A stretch of DNA of 64,000 nucleotides from Palsa-189 sp963803735 (GCA_963803735.1 CAWDNV010000012.1:283771-347770), one strand, 5' to 3'. Numbered from the stretch's first letter, positions 27,303-36,909 are shown. Program-made: numbers and translations. The notes: generated by a model not told the origin, from the letters alone.

Positions 27303-27941
27303 TTAGGTTCCTGAGCCGTCGCGATCCGGGTAAAGGAGCTCCGTAAATCTAGGGTCTTCTTGGAGAAAGGCGAAGTCTTCATCATTACGCGCGTGATAAC
27401 GATTTTCGGGGCGAAGCTGTATGGCCAGCTTCAGGTTTTCCATGGCGGACTCTGCCTCGCCCGTAAGGCAATCAAGAGCCGCCATAGCGTAGATGACGTA
27501 GTCGGCTTTGGGGGCCAACTTTCGCGCGCGCAGTAAATGTTCTCGGGCTTCGTCCCAGCGCCCCATGTTCATCATCGCCACGCCTTGTTGGTAATGCTCT
27601 TCGGGCGTACGTGGAACGACACTCTCGGAACGCTGCATGCGTTGCTCAACGATACGCAGGTGAACTCGTGCCCGGTCCGCAAGGTCCTTACCGGGGCCGC
27701 TAAGTACCTTTTCAAACAGGGGCTTAGCCTTAGCATACTTTTGCTGCTGAAAATTCTGTACGCCTTCCTCGAACGTCTTCATTTGTTGTTCGACGGCCGG
27801 ATCGATCAATGCCCGGGGCACATCTTTCGCCTTTAATTCCTTTTTTTTCAAAAATCTGGCTTGAGACGGGGCACTAACCCGTTTCGTTTTTCCGCTTTTC
27901 TTGGACTTTCTGGGGCGGCGCATTTGGCCATGTTTTAGCAT
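27303..27941 (-). CDS. TPR-repeat protein with basic N-terminus
   Basis: The 212-residue protein has a very basic N-terminus (RRPRKSKKSGKTKR) without a signal peptide or membrane segment, then helical repeats of TPR type (EEGVQNFQQQKYAKAKPLFEK and EEHYQQGVAMMNMGRWDEAR). It is cytoplasmic, and the basic tail might bind nucleic acid. It sits upstream of yvcK on the same strand. The function is unknown. Confidence 0.75.
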   Translation of the reverse strand: MLKHGQMRRPRKSKKSGKTKRVSAPSQARFLKKKELKAKDVPRALIDPAVEQQMKTFEEGVQNFQQQKYAKAKPLFEKVLSGPGKDLADRARVHLRIVEQRMQRSESVVPRTPEEHYQQGVAMMNMGRWDEAREHLLRARKLAPKADYVIYAMAALDCLTGEAESAMENLKLAIQLRPENRYHARNDEDFAFLQEDPRFTELLYPDRDGSGT

Positions 27942-28151
27942 AGCTTTCCAAAGCCCGTCAATCAGGGTACGGGCGGAGCGCCGTGAGTCCCCAATTGATT
28001 GGCACCTATCTATTTGTAAACGAACAGTTTGCCGCGTTCTCGCAGATTTCCTGCGCGGTTCGTTGGCAATTGACTACGCCCAAGTGCCAGCACCCTTTGG
28101 CCTCCCTTGCTCGCTATGTTATAAATACACTCCCGGTCGGCCCGGGGCACT

Positions 28152-28739
<588 letters not shown>

Positions 28740-28821
28740 GGGTAGCTTCCGTGCCAGTTTTGGGGTGCCGCACATCACGGCGCTTTCGGCGCCGCTAGGT
28801 AGAGCCCAATGAGGTTGTCGA

Positions 28822-28859
28822 GCGATAAAAGCGCGTGGAAATCACGCGGCTTTTATCGC
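28822..28859. repeat. Long inverted repeat downstream of mglA
   Basis: GCGATAAAAGC (28822-28832) pairs with GCTTTTATCGC (28849-28859), and GCGTG (28833-28837) pairs with CACGC (28843-28847) across one bulged base, giving a 16-bp stem with loop gaaat. It lies 80 bp after mglA and has no separate T-run after it, so it is a stable hairpin that could act as a weak terminator or a 3' end stabiliser. Confidence 0.65.
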
Positions 28860-28871
28860 CTAACAAAGTCC

Positions 28872-28911
28872 AAATAAAAAAGGGAGGTGAAAACTGAGGT
28901 TTCCACCTCCC
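28872..28911 (-). terminator. Intrinsic terminator of the ctpA transcript
   Basis: The arms GGGAGGTGAAAAC (28882-28894) and GTTTCCACCTCCC (28899-28911) pair over 13 bp with one mismatch and loop tgag. On the minus strand the stem is followed by TTTTTTATTTG (complement of 28871-28881), the form of a rho-independent terminator for ctpA, which ends 200 bp upstream. Confidence 0.8.
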
Positions 28912-29110
28912 GGGGTGGGTGGGGTGTTGCTGAGTAAACTTTGCGAACCGTCAATCCGAAACTGCTAAATATCCCGACTGCCTTCACAACTCAACGGTTC
29001 GTCGAAACGTCGCGTCAAACACCTTGCCACCGCGCTTATGTGTGCCGAAATATCACTCTCGCAGATATCGTGTCAAGCCTTTTTTTCTCGGCCTCGCTGG
29101 TCGCCCCATC

Positions 29111-30724
29111 TCACGGCTGCGCAAACGGCGCCGTCACTCGCTGCGCCAACACACGTCGCGCGTTGTCATAGAGTGACCGCGCTTGCGGAAGCGACTCGAT
29201 TGCCTTCAGGACCTCGGGATCGTTCTGGAGGTCGACTTCGTCCCCCGTGGGCAGGCCGTACATGGAGATAAATACTTCCTTCTTGATCTCGCGCTTGATC
29301 CAGTCCCCGTTAGCGGCAATATCCGCTTCGGTGTAATGGATATTTTGCTTATCCAAATATCCTCGGAACACCGCCAGCACCGCATCGCTTACCTCAAACT
29401 CTTTTGTGACCTGAGGCTTCGTTCCCAGGAAGTACGTCGTGAAATTGCCCACGCTTCCCTCGAACGGGAAAAAAACGTCCCGTCGCAACAGCGATTCCTG
29501 AAAATCGTTGGGCTTGGGCGCGGCGGCCTGAACGTCGGGAGTAATGCCATCGCCTCCGTACACTTGCCGGCCGCTGTCCGTCAGTTTCACTTCATTCGGA
29601 CGCGGATTCTTGTGATTGTAGAGATAGTCGTAAAGCGAGACGTCCTTATAGTCGCGCTGGATCAGCCGCCCGCTGGGCGTGTAGTAACGCGCCGTCGTGA
29701 GCGCCAGGCCGGTGTTCTCGCTGAGGGGTGTCACCGATTGCACCAGCCCCTTCCCGAAGGTTTGCTCGCCCACCACGATCCCGCGGTCATGATCCTGAAT
29801 CGCGCCGGAGAGAATCTCCGAAGCCGACGCCGAGCCGCCGTTCACCAGCACGACCAGCGGCACCTGCACGCCGCGATTCCCGTGCACTGCGTAATAGCGT
29901 CGTTCCTGCGATGCGCGCCCGTGGTGCGAAACGATGAGCTGATTCTTGTCGAGGAACATATCCGCGATCGCCACGGCTTTATCCAGCAAGCCGCCTGGAT
30001 TTCCGCGCAGATCCAGGATCAGGCCGTCGAGTTTGCTAACGTCCAGTTGCTTCAGCGCCGCCGCCACATCGGTATCCGCGTCTTCACTCTCGAAGCCGGT
30101 CAGTCGGATATACCCAATCTCGGGCCGCACCAGGAACGAAACGTCGACGGCATGCCGCGGAATCTCATCGCGCGTAAGAGCGAAAGTGACAGGAGCGCTC
30201 TCACCTTCGCGCAACATCGTCACGTGTACCGTCGTTCCCTTGGGCCCCTTGAGCAGATCGGCTACTTCGGAAGTGCTCAGGCCCTCGGCGGCCTTTCCGT
30301 CGATTGTGTTGATCAGGTCGCCAGGACGAATGCCCGCTTTTGACGCCGGCGAGCCGACCATCGGCGCCAGCACCACGGTGTGGTTCTCACGCACACCGAT
30401 GGTCATGCCCACGCCGTAGTACTTTCCGCGCTGCCCTTCGCGAATCAGCGCGAATTGACGTGGATCGAAGAAGGTGGAATGCGGATCGAGCACGCGCAGC
30501 ATCCCGGGAATGGCGCCCTCGTAGAGCGCGCGGTCGGTATCGACCGGAATCGCGTAGTTCTGCTGAACAACCGACAGCACGTTGGTCAGATTCTTGATGT
30601 GCTCTTGCAGCACGGAGGTGTCGGCCGGAGTGGCTCGCAGCGACGGGCCGGACAAAGCGCCGAACACAGCCGTGATGCAGAGGGCCGCGAAAATCAGGAG
30701 GGCTCGATTTCGCTTGGGATTCAT
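29111..30724 (-). CDS. ctpA: C-terminal processing protease, S41 family
   Basis: The 537-residue protein has an N-terminal membrane or signal segment (RALLIFAALCITAVFGAL), a PDZ domain (around GVGMTIGVRENHTVVLAPMV and GIRPGDLINTIDG), and the S41 protease core with the catalytic serine in NGGSASASEIL and lysine in GEQTFGKG. It degrades or trims periplasmic proteins. The start at 30724 has GGTGA 7 nt upstream; an upstream ATG at 30745 has none. A C-terminal extension of about 170 residues follows the core, longer than in many CtpA. It is monocistronic, with a terminator at 28.9 kb. Confidence 0.92.
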   Translation of the reverse strand: MNPKRNRALLIFAALCITAVFGALSGPSLRATPADTSVLQEHIKNLTNVLSVVQQNYAIPVDTDRALYEGAIPGMLRVLDPHSTFFDPRQFALIREGQRGKYYGVGMTIGVRENHTVVLAPMVGSPASKAGIRPGDLINTIDGKAAEGLSTSEVADLLKGPKGTTVHVTMLREGESAPVTFALTRDEIPRHAVDVSFLVRPEIGYIRLTGFESEDADTDVAAALKQLDVSKLDGLILDLRGNPGGLLDKAVAIADMFLDKNQLIVSHHGRASQERRYYAVHGNRGVQVPLVVLVNGGSASASEILSGAIQDHDRGIVVGEQTFGKGLVQSVTPLSENTGLALTTARYYTPSGRLIQRDYKDVSLYDYLYNHKNPRPNEVKLTDSGRQVYGGDGITPDVQAAAPKPNDFQESLLRRDVFFPFEGSVGNFTTYFLGTKPQVTKEFEVSDAVLAVFRGYLDKQNIHYTEADIAANGDWIKREIKKEVFISMYGLPTGDEVDLQNDPEVLKAIESLPQARSLYDNARRVLAQRVTAPFAQP

Positions 30725-30960
30725 GGTGTTCTCACCTTCATGCACGCAGAAGTCCGCTGCGCGCTCGCTGAAACAACAGCCACAGCTGGCAAAAGCTGGG
30801 CGACTGCCATTAGCTCAGCCTAACACGGCGATTTGGCGGAGTGCCAGTGCAGAATTTCGATGGGACGCATTTACGAGGCGGAAGGGGATGCGGGGAATCA
30901 CAGACTCTTCCGCCGGCTCTATACACAATCTTGGCGCGGCGCTGCGCCGATTTGCCGCAG

Positions 30961-31614
30961 CTACGCAGACAGGCTCAGCAACGTCAGCATCAGCACCATC
31001 ACCAGAATCGCCAGGCTGATGCCGCTCAGAATGCGGCCGTGACCCAGCAGCGAATCGCGCGTCTGCGCGTTGATGCAAAGTATTGCGGCGGCAAGCGCCA
31101 CCATGGCCCAGGGCAAAAGCCACATGAAACCGGAAGCAGCTCCCATCGCCGGAAGCCGGGGCAGCTTCGCCACGCTCACCATGAGCGCTGCAGGAGGCCG
31201 AAGCCAATGCGGAACGAGCGGAGCCACACCTGGAACCCAGGCGACAATCAGCAGCCCGCGAACGAGCCAGCCTTTGATCTTCTCGCTCATCACCGGCGAG
31301 CCGTCTTGCCGCACGAAATAGTCCCAGGCCAGAAGCGCCAGCGCCAACGGAATCCAGCCGTAAACAGCGGCTTTCAGGTCTGTCCACAGCCACGCGCGCA
31401 TGGCGAACCCTTCATGGGGCACTGCCAGCCGATGCGAACTCGCCGCGAGCAGGCGCGGTAACACCAGCAAACCCACCGCGGAGTTGCACGCGGCAGCCAC
31501 GCCTAGCGTGACGAGGCTCATCAATTGATACCAGTGGCGGGTACAGGTCACACCACAGCGGGTGCACACCGACTGCACGGGGAGGAATTGCAGCCCACAA
31601 TTTTCGCAGAACAA
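30961..31614 (-). CDS. Zinc-ribbon polytopic membrane protein
   Basis: The 217-residue product starts with a zinc ribbon (MFCENCGLQFLPVQSVCTRC, two CxxC pairs) and then has about five hydrophobic segments separated by short loops. Similar proteins pair a cytosolic zinc ribbon with a small membrane bundle and have no known function. The neighbours give no further clue. The start is clear, since the ribbon begins at the ATG. Confidence 0.65.
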   Translation of the reverse strand: MFCENCGLQFLPVQSVCTRCGVTCTRHWYQLMSLVTLGVAAACNSAVGLLVLPRLLAASSHRLAVPHEGFAMRAWLWTDLKAAVYGWIPLALALLAWDYFVRQDGSPVMSEKIKGWLVRGLLIVAWVPGVAPLVPHWLRPPAALMVSVAKLPRLPAMGAASGFMWLLPWAMVALAAAILCINAQTRDSLLGHGRILSGISLAILVMVLMLTLLSLSA

Positions 31615-31753
31615 GCGCCCCTCACAGACAGGAAGTCGGATCGGCCCCTTGGATCATTCAAGATTACGTGCGGCGCGTTTCGCGGGGCTACTGTACCTTC
31701 GTACAGCCCTGCCGAATCCACCACCTCAGCCCCCATCCGCCGCCGCCTCCCGC

Positions 31754-31808
31754 ATTTTGTAGCCCAGGTGTCGCGGCACTTTCGGACGCGAGACCTGGGG
31801 CTTTTTTC
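31754..31808 (+). repeat. R1 hairpin repeat with T-tract
   Basis: ATTTTGTAGCCCAGGT (31754-31769) pairs with ACCTGGGGCT (31793-31802), followed by TTTTTT. The loop region carries ttcggacgcgag, also found in the copies at 38.4 and 40.0 kb on the other strand. The shape is that of a plus-strand terminator, although no plus-strand gene precedes it. Confidence 0.7.
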
Positions 31809-31856
31809 CCGCATCCTCTGTGACCTCCGTGCCTCCGTGTCCTCTGTGTACTTTCT

Positions 31857-32369
31857 CTATTGCGCCGCCGGGAATTCCACTTCATGAAACACGCTGATGA
31901 ACCAGCGGCCATCCTTTTTCGTCATGGTCGTCACCATCAGCCCTTTGCGCGGAGGCCCCTCCGACCCGTCGGCCGCTTTGGTCCCGCTGATCACCGTATC
32001 GGCGTCCACTTCGGCCAGCTCGGGCGAGAAAAACCGGATGTTCCTGACGGTGTCGGTGCGGCGCGCCGATCCAAGCGCCCCCGCAAAGATCATCGCCAGG
32101 TGCGCTTCGATCTCCTTGCGGCCGTGGTTGTGAACGCCGCGCATGTTCGTGAAATCGGCGTCTTCGGTAAACGTTATCGCCGCCGCATGCGCGTCATGCC
32201 GGCTGAAAGCCTCATACCACTCGGCGTACACCTGCTTGATTGCTTGGGCGTTAGCTGCGTTGCCCTGCGCCTGCCCCTGCGCGCGCAGACACACAGAAGC
32301 TGCGAGCAGGACCACTGCCACCGCCGCACTCCCGATCACCCGATTCAAATTAGATCGCCTCAGCGCCAT
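31857..32369 (-). CDS. Secreted SnoaL/NTF2-like protein (DUF4440 type)
   Basis: The 170-residue protein has a signal peptide (AAVAVVLLAASVCLRAQG) and an NTF2-like cone fold, visible as IKQVYAEWYEAFSRHDAHAAAITFTEDADFTNMRG and a strand-rich second half ending GRWFISVFHEVEF. Families of this type include SnoaL cyclases and many ligand-binding proteins. The catalytic residues of ketosteroid isomerases are not evident, so it may be a binding protein. It is exported. Confidence 0.75.
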   Translation of the reverse strand: MALRRSNLNRVIGSAAVAVVLLAASVCLRAQGQAQGNAANAQAIKQVYAEWYEAFSRHDAHAAAITFTEDADFTNMRGVHNHGRKEIEAHLAMIFAGALGSARRTDTVRNIRFFSPELAEVDADTVISGTKAADGSEGPPRKGLMVTTMTKKDGRWFISVFHEVEFPAAQ

Positions 32370-32670
32370 CTCACCCTCCCATCTGCAGAACCAATCTTGT
32401 GTAGCACCCGCTTGCCCTGACCTGTCCCGAGTTTCGAGGGAGCTTCGAAGGGCCTTCAGGCGGGCATCACCCGAATCTCGCCGTCATCATACGCTACCTC
32501 AATCGCAGCAAATCATGTTCTAACGCATGGCCACCATCCTCCTCGGGAGCGCAACAGTACGACGGCAAAAACAATATTCACCCGTACGGCCTCGGGTGTA
32601 TAAAGAATCCATCTAGGCTGGCCGGGCAAAATCTTGATTTGAGATTGGTTCGAAAATGGAGGCAACCGCC
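32370..32670. other. Divergent intergenic region
   Basis: This 300-bp gap separates two divergent exported-protein genes and should hold both promoters. TATAAA at 32597-32602 is a possible -10 for the plus-strand gene, but no convincing -35 accompanies it. GAGTTTCGAGGGAGCTTCG near 32431 recalls the interior of the R2 copy at 15.4 kb. Confidence 0.4.
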
Positions 32671-33057
32671 ATGCGCAAGCGGTTTATCACACCTGCCGCC
32701 GTAATCTTTGGACTTCTGATCGTTTCGATTTCGGCCTTCCCACACCACGGCAACGCCGAGTTCGACATCGGAAAAAGAGTTACGGTGAAGGGGACCGTCA
32801 CAAAATGGTCCTGGTCCAATCCCCATTGCTTCTTGACCTTCGACTCAAAGGCCGAGAATGGTTCAGTAGTGCACTGGGTTGTGGAGACTCAACCTCCGCG
32901 CAGCGTAACCGCGAATGGCTTTGGTCAGTACACCTTCAAACCGGGCGACGAAGTTACCGTCACTCTGGAGCCGGTCAAGAATGGGCAGCCCCTGGGACGC
33001 ATGCTGGAAGTCCTGCTTCCCAGTGGCAAGAAGATGGCCACGGGTCATCTGGACTGA
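32671..33057 (+). CDS. DUF6152 family exported protein
   Basis: The 128-residue product has a signal peptide (VIFGLLIVSISAFPHHG) and the small OB-like DUF6152 domain (KRVTVKGTVTKWSWSNPHC...). The HH after the signal peptide and the WSNPHC motif are typical and could bind metal. The start at 32671 is chosen because GGAGG lies 8 nt upstream; an earlier ATG overlaps that site. It is followed 176 bp later by another exported protein on the same strand. The function is unknown. Confidence 0.8.
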   Translation: MRKRFITPAAVIFGLLIVSISAFPHHGNAEFDIGKRVTVKGTVTKWSWSNPHCFLTFDSKAENGSVVHWVVETQPPRSVTANGFGQYTFKPGDEVTVTLEPVKNGQPLGRMLEVLLPSGKKMATGHLD

Positions 33058-33233
33058 CGGGCGAGGACTCCGCAAAAGATCCCGAACTCTGTTTCACGCA
33101 CTCGAGATCGCAAGCCCATAAGTAAGTGCGGAGCCAGCTCGCGCCTAAAAGACCTGGCGTTCATCGCCGCTCCGTCCCGTCGAGATCGTCATTGGCACAG
33201 AAGGATAGGCAGTCTAAGCAGGGGGATTTGGTA

Positions 33234-34193
33234 ATGGCAAAGCGCTTTGCGGCTACGCTGATTTCGCTGATTGCAGTCTCGATCTTTGCGCCTTTTATTG
33301 CGGCCGCTCAGGAGGTCGCGCGGCAGCCTGGGGCGGTGTACGACTTTGACAAACCGGATGAGAAGCCTGCCCCAGCTCCCAAACGCGATATCTCTGGGGT
33401 TTGGGAACCGGCCAGAGGGCCCGGAGCCGGACTTCAGGGTAAAGGGGCGCTGTCGATGGGCTCCTGCGAATATAAGGAGGCCGGAGTTCCTTACACTGGA
33501 TACGCCTACGACCCCAAGGCTCCTGTGCCGGATTGCCTGAAGCCGAAACAAGAGCCTCCATACACCCCTTTGGGCCGGAAAACGCTCCTGTCTCATATAC
33601 CCACCGAGGGATATCGAATGGTCGCCTCCGCGCTTACCAACGATCCCGTGCCGGGCTGTAATCCGCAGGGTTTCCCGCGTATCGTTCTGCATGATTTCAG
33701 GACCAGCCGAATCATCCAGACAGGCGAAAACGTGGTGATCTTGTACGAGTTCAATAAGAAGTCGCGCACCATCTGGACCGACGGTCGCGAATTGCCCAAG
33801 AATCCCGAGGAGCCCACTTGGGGATCGCCCAATCCTGCGGAATCCAGATGGTGGGGATATTCGGTCGGCAAGTGGGTGGATGACTACACCTTCGTCGCCA
33901 ACTCGAATGGATTCGATGATCGAACCTGGCTGGATAACGCCGGCCTCCCACACAGTGATGCCCTGCACGTGGAAGAACGATATCACCGCGTGGATGCCGT
34001 TCACCTGGAGATAACCATCACCATCGATGATCCGAAGATGTATACGAAGCCTTGGATGGCCCTGGACAAACTGCGATTGCGTCTGCAAGCAGCCAGCTTC
34101 GATATTCCGGAAGAGGAATGCGCGCCCTTGGAGACCGAGGAATATAACAGGGAGTTCGCCAAACCCGCCGCCGGCGCCGCCAAAACCAAGTAA
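33234..34193 (+). CDS. Exported protein of unknown function, linked to DUF6152
   Basis: The 319-residue product has a signal peptide (RFAATLISLIAVSIFAPFIAAAQ), a proline-rich linker, then a domain starting RDISGVWEPARGPG with motifs DPVPGCNPQGFPRI, VVILYEFNKKSRTIWTDGRE and HVEERYHRVD. I recall such proteins as frequent, multi-copy companions of DUF6152 genes in acidobacteria, often with metal or redox genes nearby; that link is memory, not shown here. GGGGG lies about 8 nt before the ATG. No catalytic motif is recognised. Confidence 0.65.
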   Translation: MAKRFAATLISLIAVSIFAPFIAAAQEVARQPGAVYDFDKPDEKPAPAPKRDISGVWEPARGPGAGLQGKGALSMGSCEYKEAGVPYTGYAYDPKAPVPDCLKPKQEPPYTPLGRKTLLSHIPTEGYRMVASALTNDPVPGCNPQGFPRIVLHDFRTSRIIQTGENVVILYEFNKKSRTIWTDGRELPKNPEEPTWGSPNPAESRWWGYSVGKWVDDYTFVANSNGFDDRTWLDNAGLPHSDALHVEERYHRVDAVHLEITITIDDPKMYTKPWMALDKLRLRLQAASFDIPEEECAPLETEEYNREFAKPAAGAAKTK

Positions 34194-34244
34194 CTTCACC
34201 CGCGTCCGATTGCCGTTGTCACACCTTGCGCACCGCACGCAAAG

Positions 34245-34300
34245 CTGTCATCCCGAGGAGTCCGCCTCGGGTGACCCGAGGGATCTGCTTTTGCATTTAA
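34245..34300 (+). repeat. R5 repeat
   Basis: GTCATCCCGAGGAG ... CCCGAGGGATCTGCTTTTGC lies between two converging genes. Inner GAGTCCGCCTC and CCCGAGG segments form an imperfect hairpin. The GAGGGATCTGCTTTT part is shared with copies at 18.2 kb and, inverted, at 38.36 kb. Confidence 0.65.
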
Positions 34301-34377
34301 TGGAGCGCCGCTATGGCCCGTGCGGCCACTGCAATGCCACCGCCCCGCGGCCACGAGATGATCAAATCGCGATTCTT

Positions 34378-35445
34378 TCACTGCCCCTCAACCCATGGTG
34401 CCCTTTTCAGAAAATCAAGCGCACTCTCATAGGGCAGTCCCTCGTCCTTTGCCCATTTGACAAAATGTTCTATAAAGAACTGAGCAGTCAATTTGCTTGA
34501 CGACTCGAGTATGTCTTTTATTTCCTCTGCATTGAGGTATGAGGCGAAACTGTGAACGGACTTCACGAATAATCTTAAGGCCACGTAAACACAAAATGAA
34601 TTCGTCCAAACAATGTGCTGAAGCTGGTGGGTACCTCCTACCCAAATTCTGAAGCTCTTCCTTTTCTCTTCGCCCTTTTCGCCTTTCTTCTCGATCCTAA
34701 CACCACGCGCCTGCAGTCCACGGAATGTTCCATGCGAACCGAGCTCTGAAAAGAAGGAATACATGGGGTCGACCTTCGGCCCGCCGAGTTTTTTCCGCAC
34801 AGATTTCGGCCTTAATTCCGACCAGACCTTCTTGTCGTCTCCGGAGGCCCAAAGGTTCGCCCAATCAGGCTGCACATCAAATAGTTCGATCAAGTCGAGT
34901 ATCTCAAAGGCTGTGCGAATATGGGCATATGACTGGTTAGCAAAAGCACGTTGTGCTGAATGGATTGCCACCATTAACTCATCAATAGTCCAGTAACACA
35001 GGCCAATCTTTGCGAAGCTCGCAACGCCCTGATGCGTGTGCCTAGTTGCATCAAATAGGACATCCAACGTGTTCTGTATAAGTTTTGTGAAAGCGCTTTT
35101 CGCCGCGGGTAGAATCGGATGTTTGAAACCTGGCGGAGATTCCAGACCCTTGATGAGGTGCTCCGCAGTGAAGTGTACGCCGCCCGCAACGCCGAGCGCC
35201 CTTACCAATTGCCTTTTCTTCGGGCTCTCGGGCAACTTCTCGACGATCCCTTGAAACGCAGTCCGCATCTGCTCGGAAAGCCCGTCGATGTACGCCTTTG
35301 CGTCGGGGGCAAGCTGGTCATAATTTGTGAGACCGTACTGCAAGAAGGAGGTCAGATTCTGCGACAATATCGTCGAACTCGTGGGATCAATACCCGCCAA
35401 CTGGTGCTGAAGCTTCTGCTTAAGCTCGGCCAACGTGATCGCCAC
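34378..35445 (-). CDS. Unrecognised cytoplasmic protein in an A+T-richer segment
   Basis: The 355-residue protein has no signal peptide or membrane segment and is largely helical. A central part (SYAHIRTAFEILDLIELFDV ... DWANLWASGDDKKVWSEL) and a later GTHQLQHIVW resemble the layout of HEPN-like or DUF5677-like helical bundles, but I cannot assign a family. Base composition is clearly lower in G+C than the neighbours and codon choice follows, which suggests transfer. It is a single gene, divergent from the next one across a 160-bp A+T-rich gap. Defence or stress roles are guesses. Confidence 0.6.
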   Translation of the reverse strand: MAITLAELKQKLQHQLAGIDPTSSTILSQNLTSFLQYGLTNYDQLAPDAKAYIDGLSEQMRTAFQGIVEKLPESPKKRQLVRALGVAGGVHFTAEHLIKGLESPPGFKHPILPAAKSAFTKLIQNTLDVLFDATRHTHQGVASFAKIGLCYWTIDELMVAIHSAQRAFANQSYAHIRTAFEILDLIELFDVQPDWANLWASGDDKKVWSELRPKSVRKKLGGPKVDPMYSFFSELGSHGTFRGLQARGVRIEKKGEKGEEKRKSFRIWVGGTHQLQHIVWTNSFCVYVALRLFVKSVHSFASYLNAEEIKDILESSSKLTAQFFIEHFVKWAKDEGLPYESALDFLKRAPWVEGQ

Positions 35446-35536
35446 TTGTCTTTTCCTCTAGCAGGCTCCGGCCATTCCTAATCTTCACTCCTTCGAACCT
35501 TTTTGCCACTAACCATTCAACATAATCAATTGGACG

Positions 35537-35591
35537 TTTTCCACACCTCTTGAGTTATCCACATAGTACCCACTTGATCTAAGTATACTTA
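35537..35591. promoter_or_regulatory. A+T-rich divergent control region with two DnaA-box sequences and a palindrome
   Basis: TTTTCCACA (35537-35545) and TTATCCACA (35555-35563) match the DnaA-box consensus, lie in the same orientation and are 18 bp apart. TAAGTATACTTA (35580-35591) is a perfect 12-bp palindrome 16 bp before the plus-strand ATG. The segment lies between two divergent unknown genes. Confidence 0.45.
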
Positions 35592-35607
35592 CCAGATAAC
35601 ATTGCAT

Positions 35608-36909
35608 ATGACTACTGTAAAAGAACCGCCCACAGGCCCCAACTTTTCTCCACCTCCTTGCTCTGACAAGGATTCAACCAATAGCCTCAACAAGTACCGC
35701 TGCGAGTTCACCTTCTCCGATGGACGCCAATGCCGCAATTCCAGCGCGTCGATGTGCGCTCATCACGCCCCCAAACAAAAACGCGGCGGCAAAGGCGCTG
35801 CCCTGAAGGCTCCCGAACTCGAAGCGCTCTGCGCCGACCTTACCACCGCCACCAACATCAACCGCGCCCTCGCCCAAACTTTTCTCCTCATGGCCCAGGG
35901 CCGCATCTCCCGCAAAGACGCCGTCGCCTTCGGCTACCTCACTCAACTCCTGCTGCAAACCGTCTCCGGAGTCCGCGCCGAATACGTCGCCGCCAACGGC
36001 TATCGCCAGTGGGAGAACAAATTGAAATCGAGCCTCGGGTCGAGTCAAAACGACCCCGACGATCCCGGCCCCTCCGGTGGTGGCGGCGAGAACGTTGAGC
36101 ACCCCGTTAATGGTATTGTCGAGCCGAAAAAAGCCGACCGTCCCCTTGCCGAACGCATCATGGGCCAGCCCGACTACGGCGATATCTTGTCCCGTTCGCT
36201 CGATATGCTCGATCGTAAATACGACTTCATCCCGGAAGGCCATTCTGAAGCCCAAAAGCTCGCGCTCGAACTCGAACTGATGAAACCGGCTCCTGCGAAG
36301 CCGGCGAAGGACTTCTTCGGCCAAACCGTCGACCTCGTTCGTCGCTTCCGCGACGCCGAGGAACGCAACGCAGCAGACAGTCCCGAACCGTCATCACTTC
36401 CCCCCGAAGCCTTCCTGAACTACTACGGCCATCCCATCAAACTTGCCCTCCCGCTCGAGAGTGGCACAGCCACTCCTGGCCGTGCGCATCCAAACCCGTC
36501 CGCCTCACGATCAAAACCGCCGACCGTGCCTGATCCGGAAGCTTGTAGCTCACGGAGCGGCGAAACAGTCCCCGAGGCGCAGCGATCTTGCGCACCTTCG
36601 GCGGGCGACCCGGCAGATTTTGTAGCGCCGCCTTCTAGGAGGCACCGCAAACCTCGTTCGCACTCCAGCGCTCCCCGCTCCGCGCCGCATTCCGAACTCC
36701 CGTCGCCGCCCGCAGGCTCTCCCGACCTCGGCCCCGACGCCGACCACCACGAAGGCCACCGCACCGATTGGTATGCACCGCCCTCGTGGTCAAATATTAG
36801 GAAGCCGGATCCGTGTCCGAGCCGCAAAGAAAAGCTCCAGCGCAAGCTTCGCGGCATGAGCAATTCCGCCTTCCGCCGCCTGCAGCACCGCAACTCTAGA
36901 GGCCTTTAA
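35608..36909 (+). CDS. Unknown protein with N-terminal Cys/His zinc motif and disordered tail
   Basis: The 433-residue protein has a Cys/His motif, C-x8-C-x7-C-x2-H (RCEFTFSDGRQCRN ... MCAHH), then a helical segment (NRALAQTFLLMAQGRISRKD ... LTQLLLQTV), then about 280 residues rich in Pro, Ser, Arg and Glu that look disordered. I recall related zinc-motif proteins with an NRALxxxFxLLAxxRI segment as common in acidobacteria; role unknown. The tail is odd: it includes a 25-nt R3 repeat (36461-36485, coding SGTATPGRA) and a 19-nt stretch (36116-36134) also found in the repeat element just downstream. ATG at 35608 is preferred over TTG at 35602. Confidence 0.6.
   Translation: MTTVKEPPTGPNFSPPPCSDKDSTNSLNKYRCEFTFSDGRQCRNSSASMCAHHAPKQKRGGKGAALKAPELEALCADLTTATNINRALAQTFLLMAQGRISRKDAVAFGYLTQLLLQTVSGVRAEYVAANGYRQWENKLKSSLGSSQNDPDDPGPSGGGGENVEHPVNGIVEPKKADRPLAERIMGQPDYGDILSRSLDMLDRKYDFIPEGHSEAQKLALELELMKPAPAKPAKDFFGQTVDLVRRFRDAEERNAADSPEPSSLPPEAFLNYYGHPIKLALPLESGTATPGRAHPNPSASRSKPPTVPDPEACSSRSGETVPEAQRSCAPSAGDPADFVAPPSRRHRKPRSHSSAPRSAPHSELPSPPAGSPDLGPDADHHEGHRTDWYAPPSWSNIRKPDPCPSRKEKLQRKLRGMSNSAFRRLQHRNSRGL

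Noticed and set aside
35537..35591. Replication origin
   Set aside because: Only two boxes and no dnaA, dnaN, parAB or rep gene; kept only as a control-region note.
36423..36893. Minus-strand open frame of 156 codons opposite the disordered protein tail
   Set aside because: Composition-driven; no start signal and no recognisable fold.
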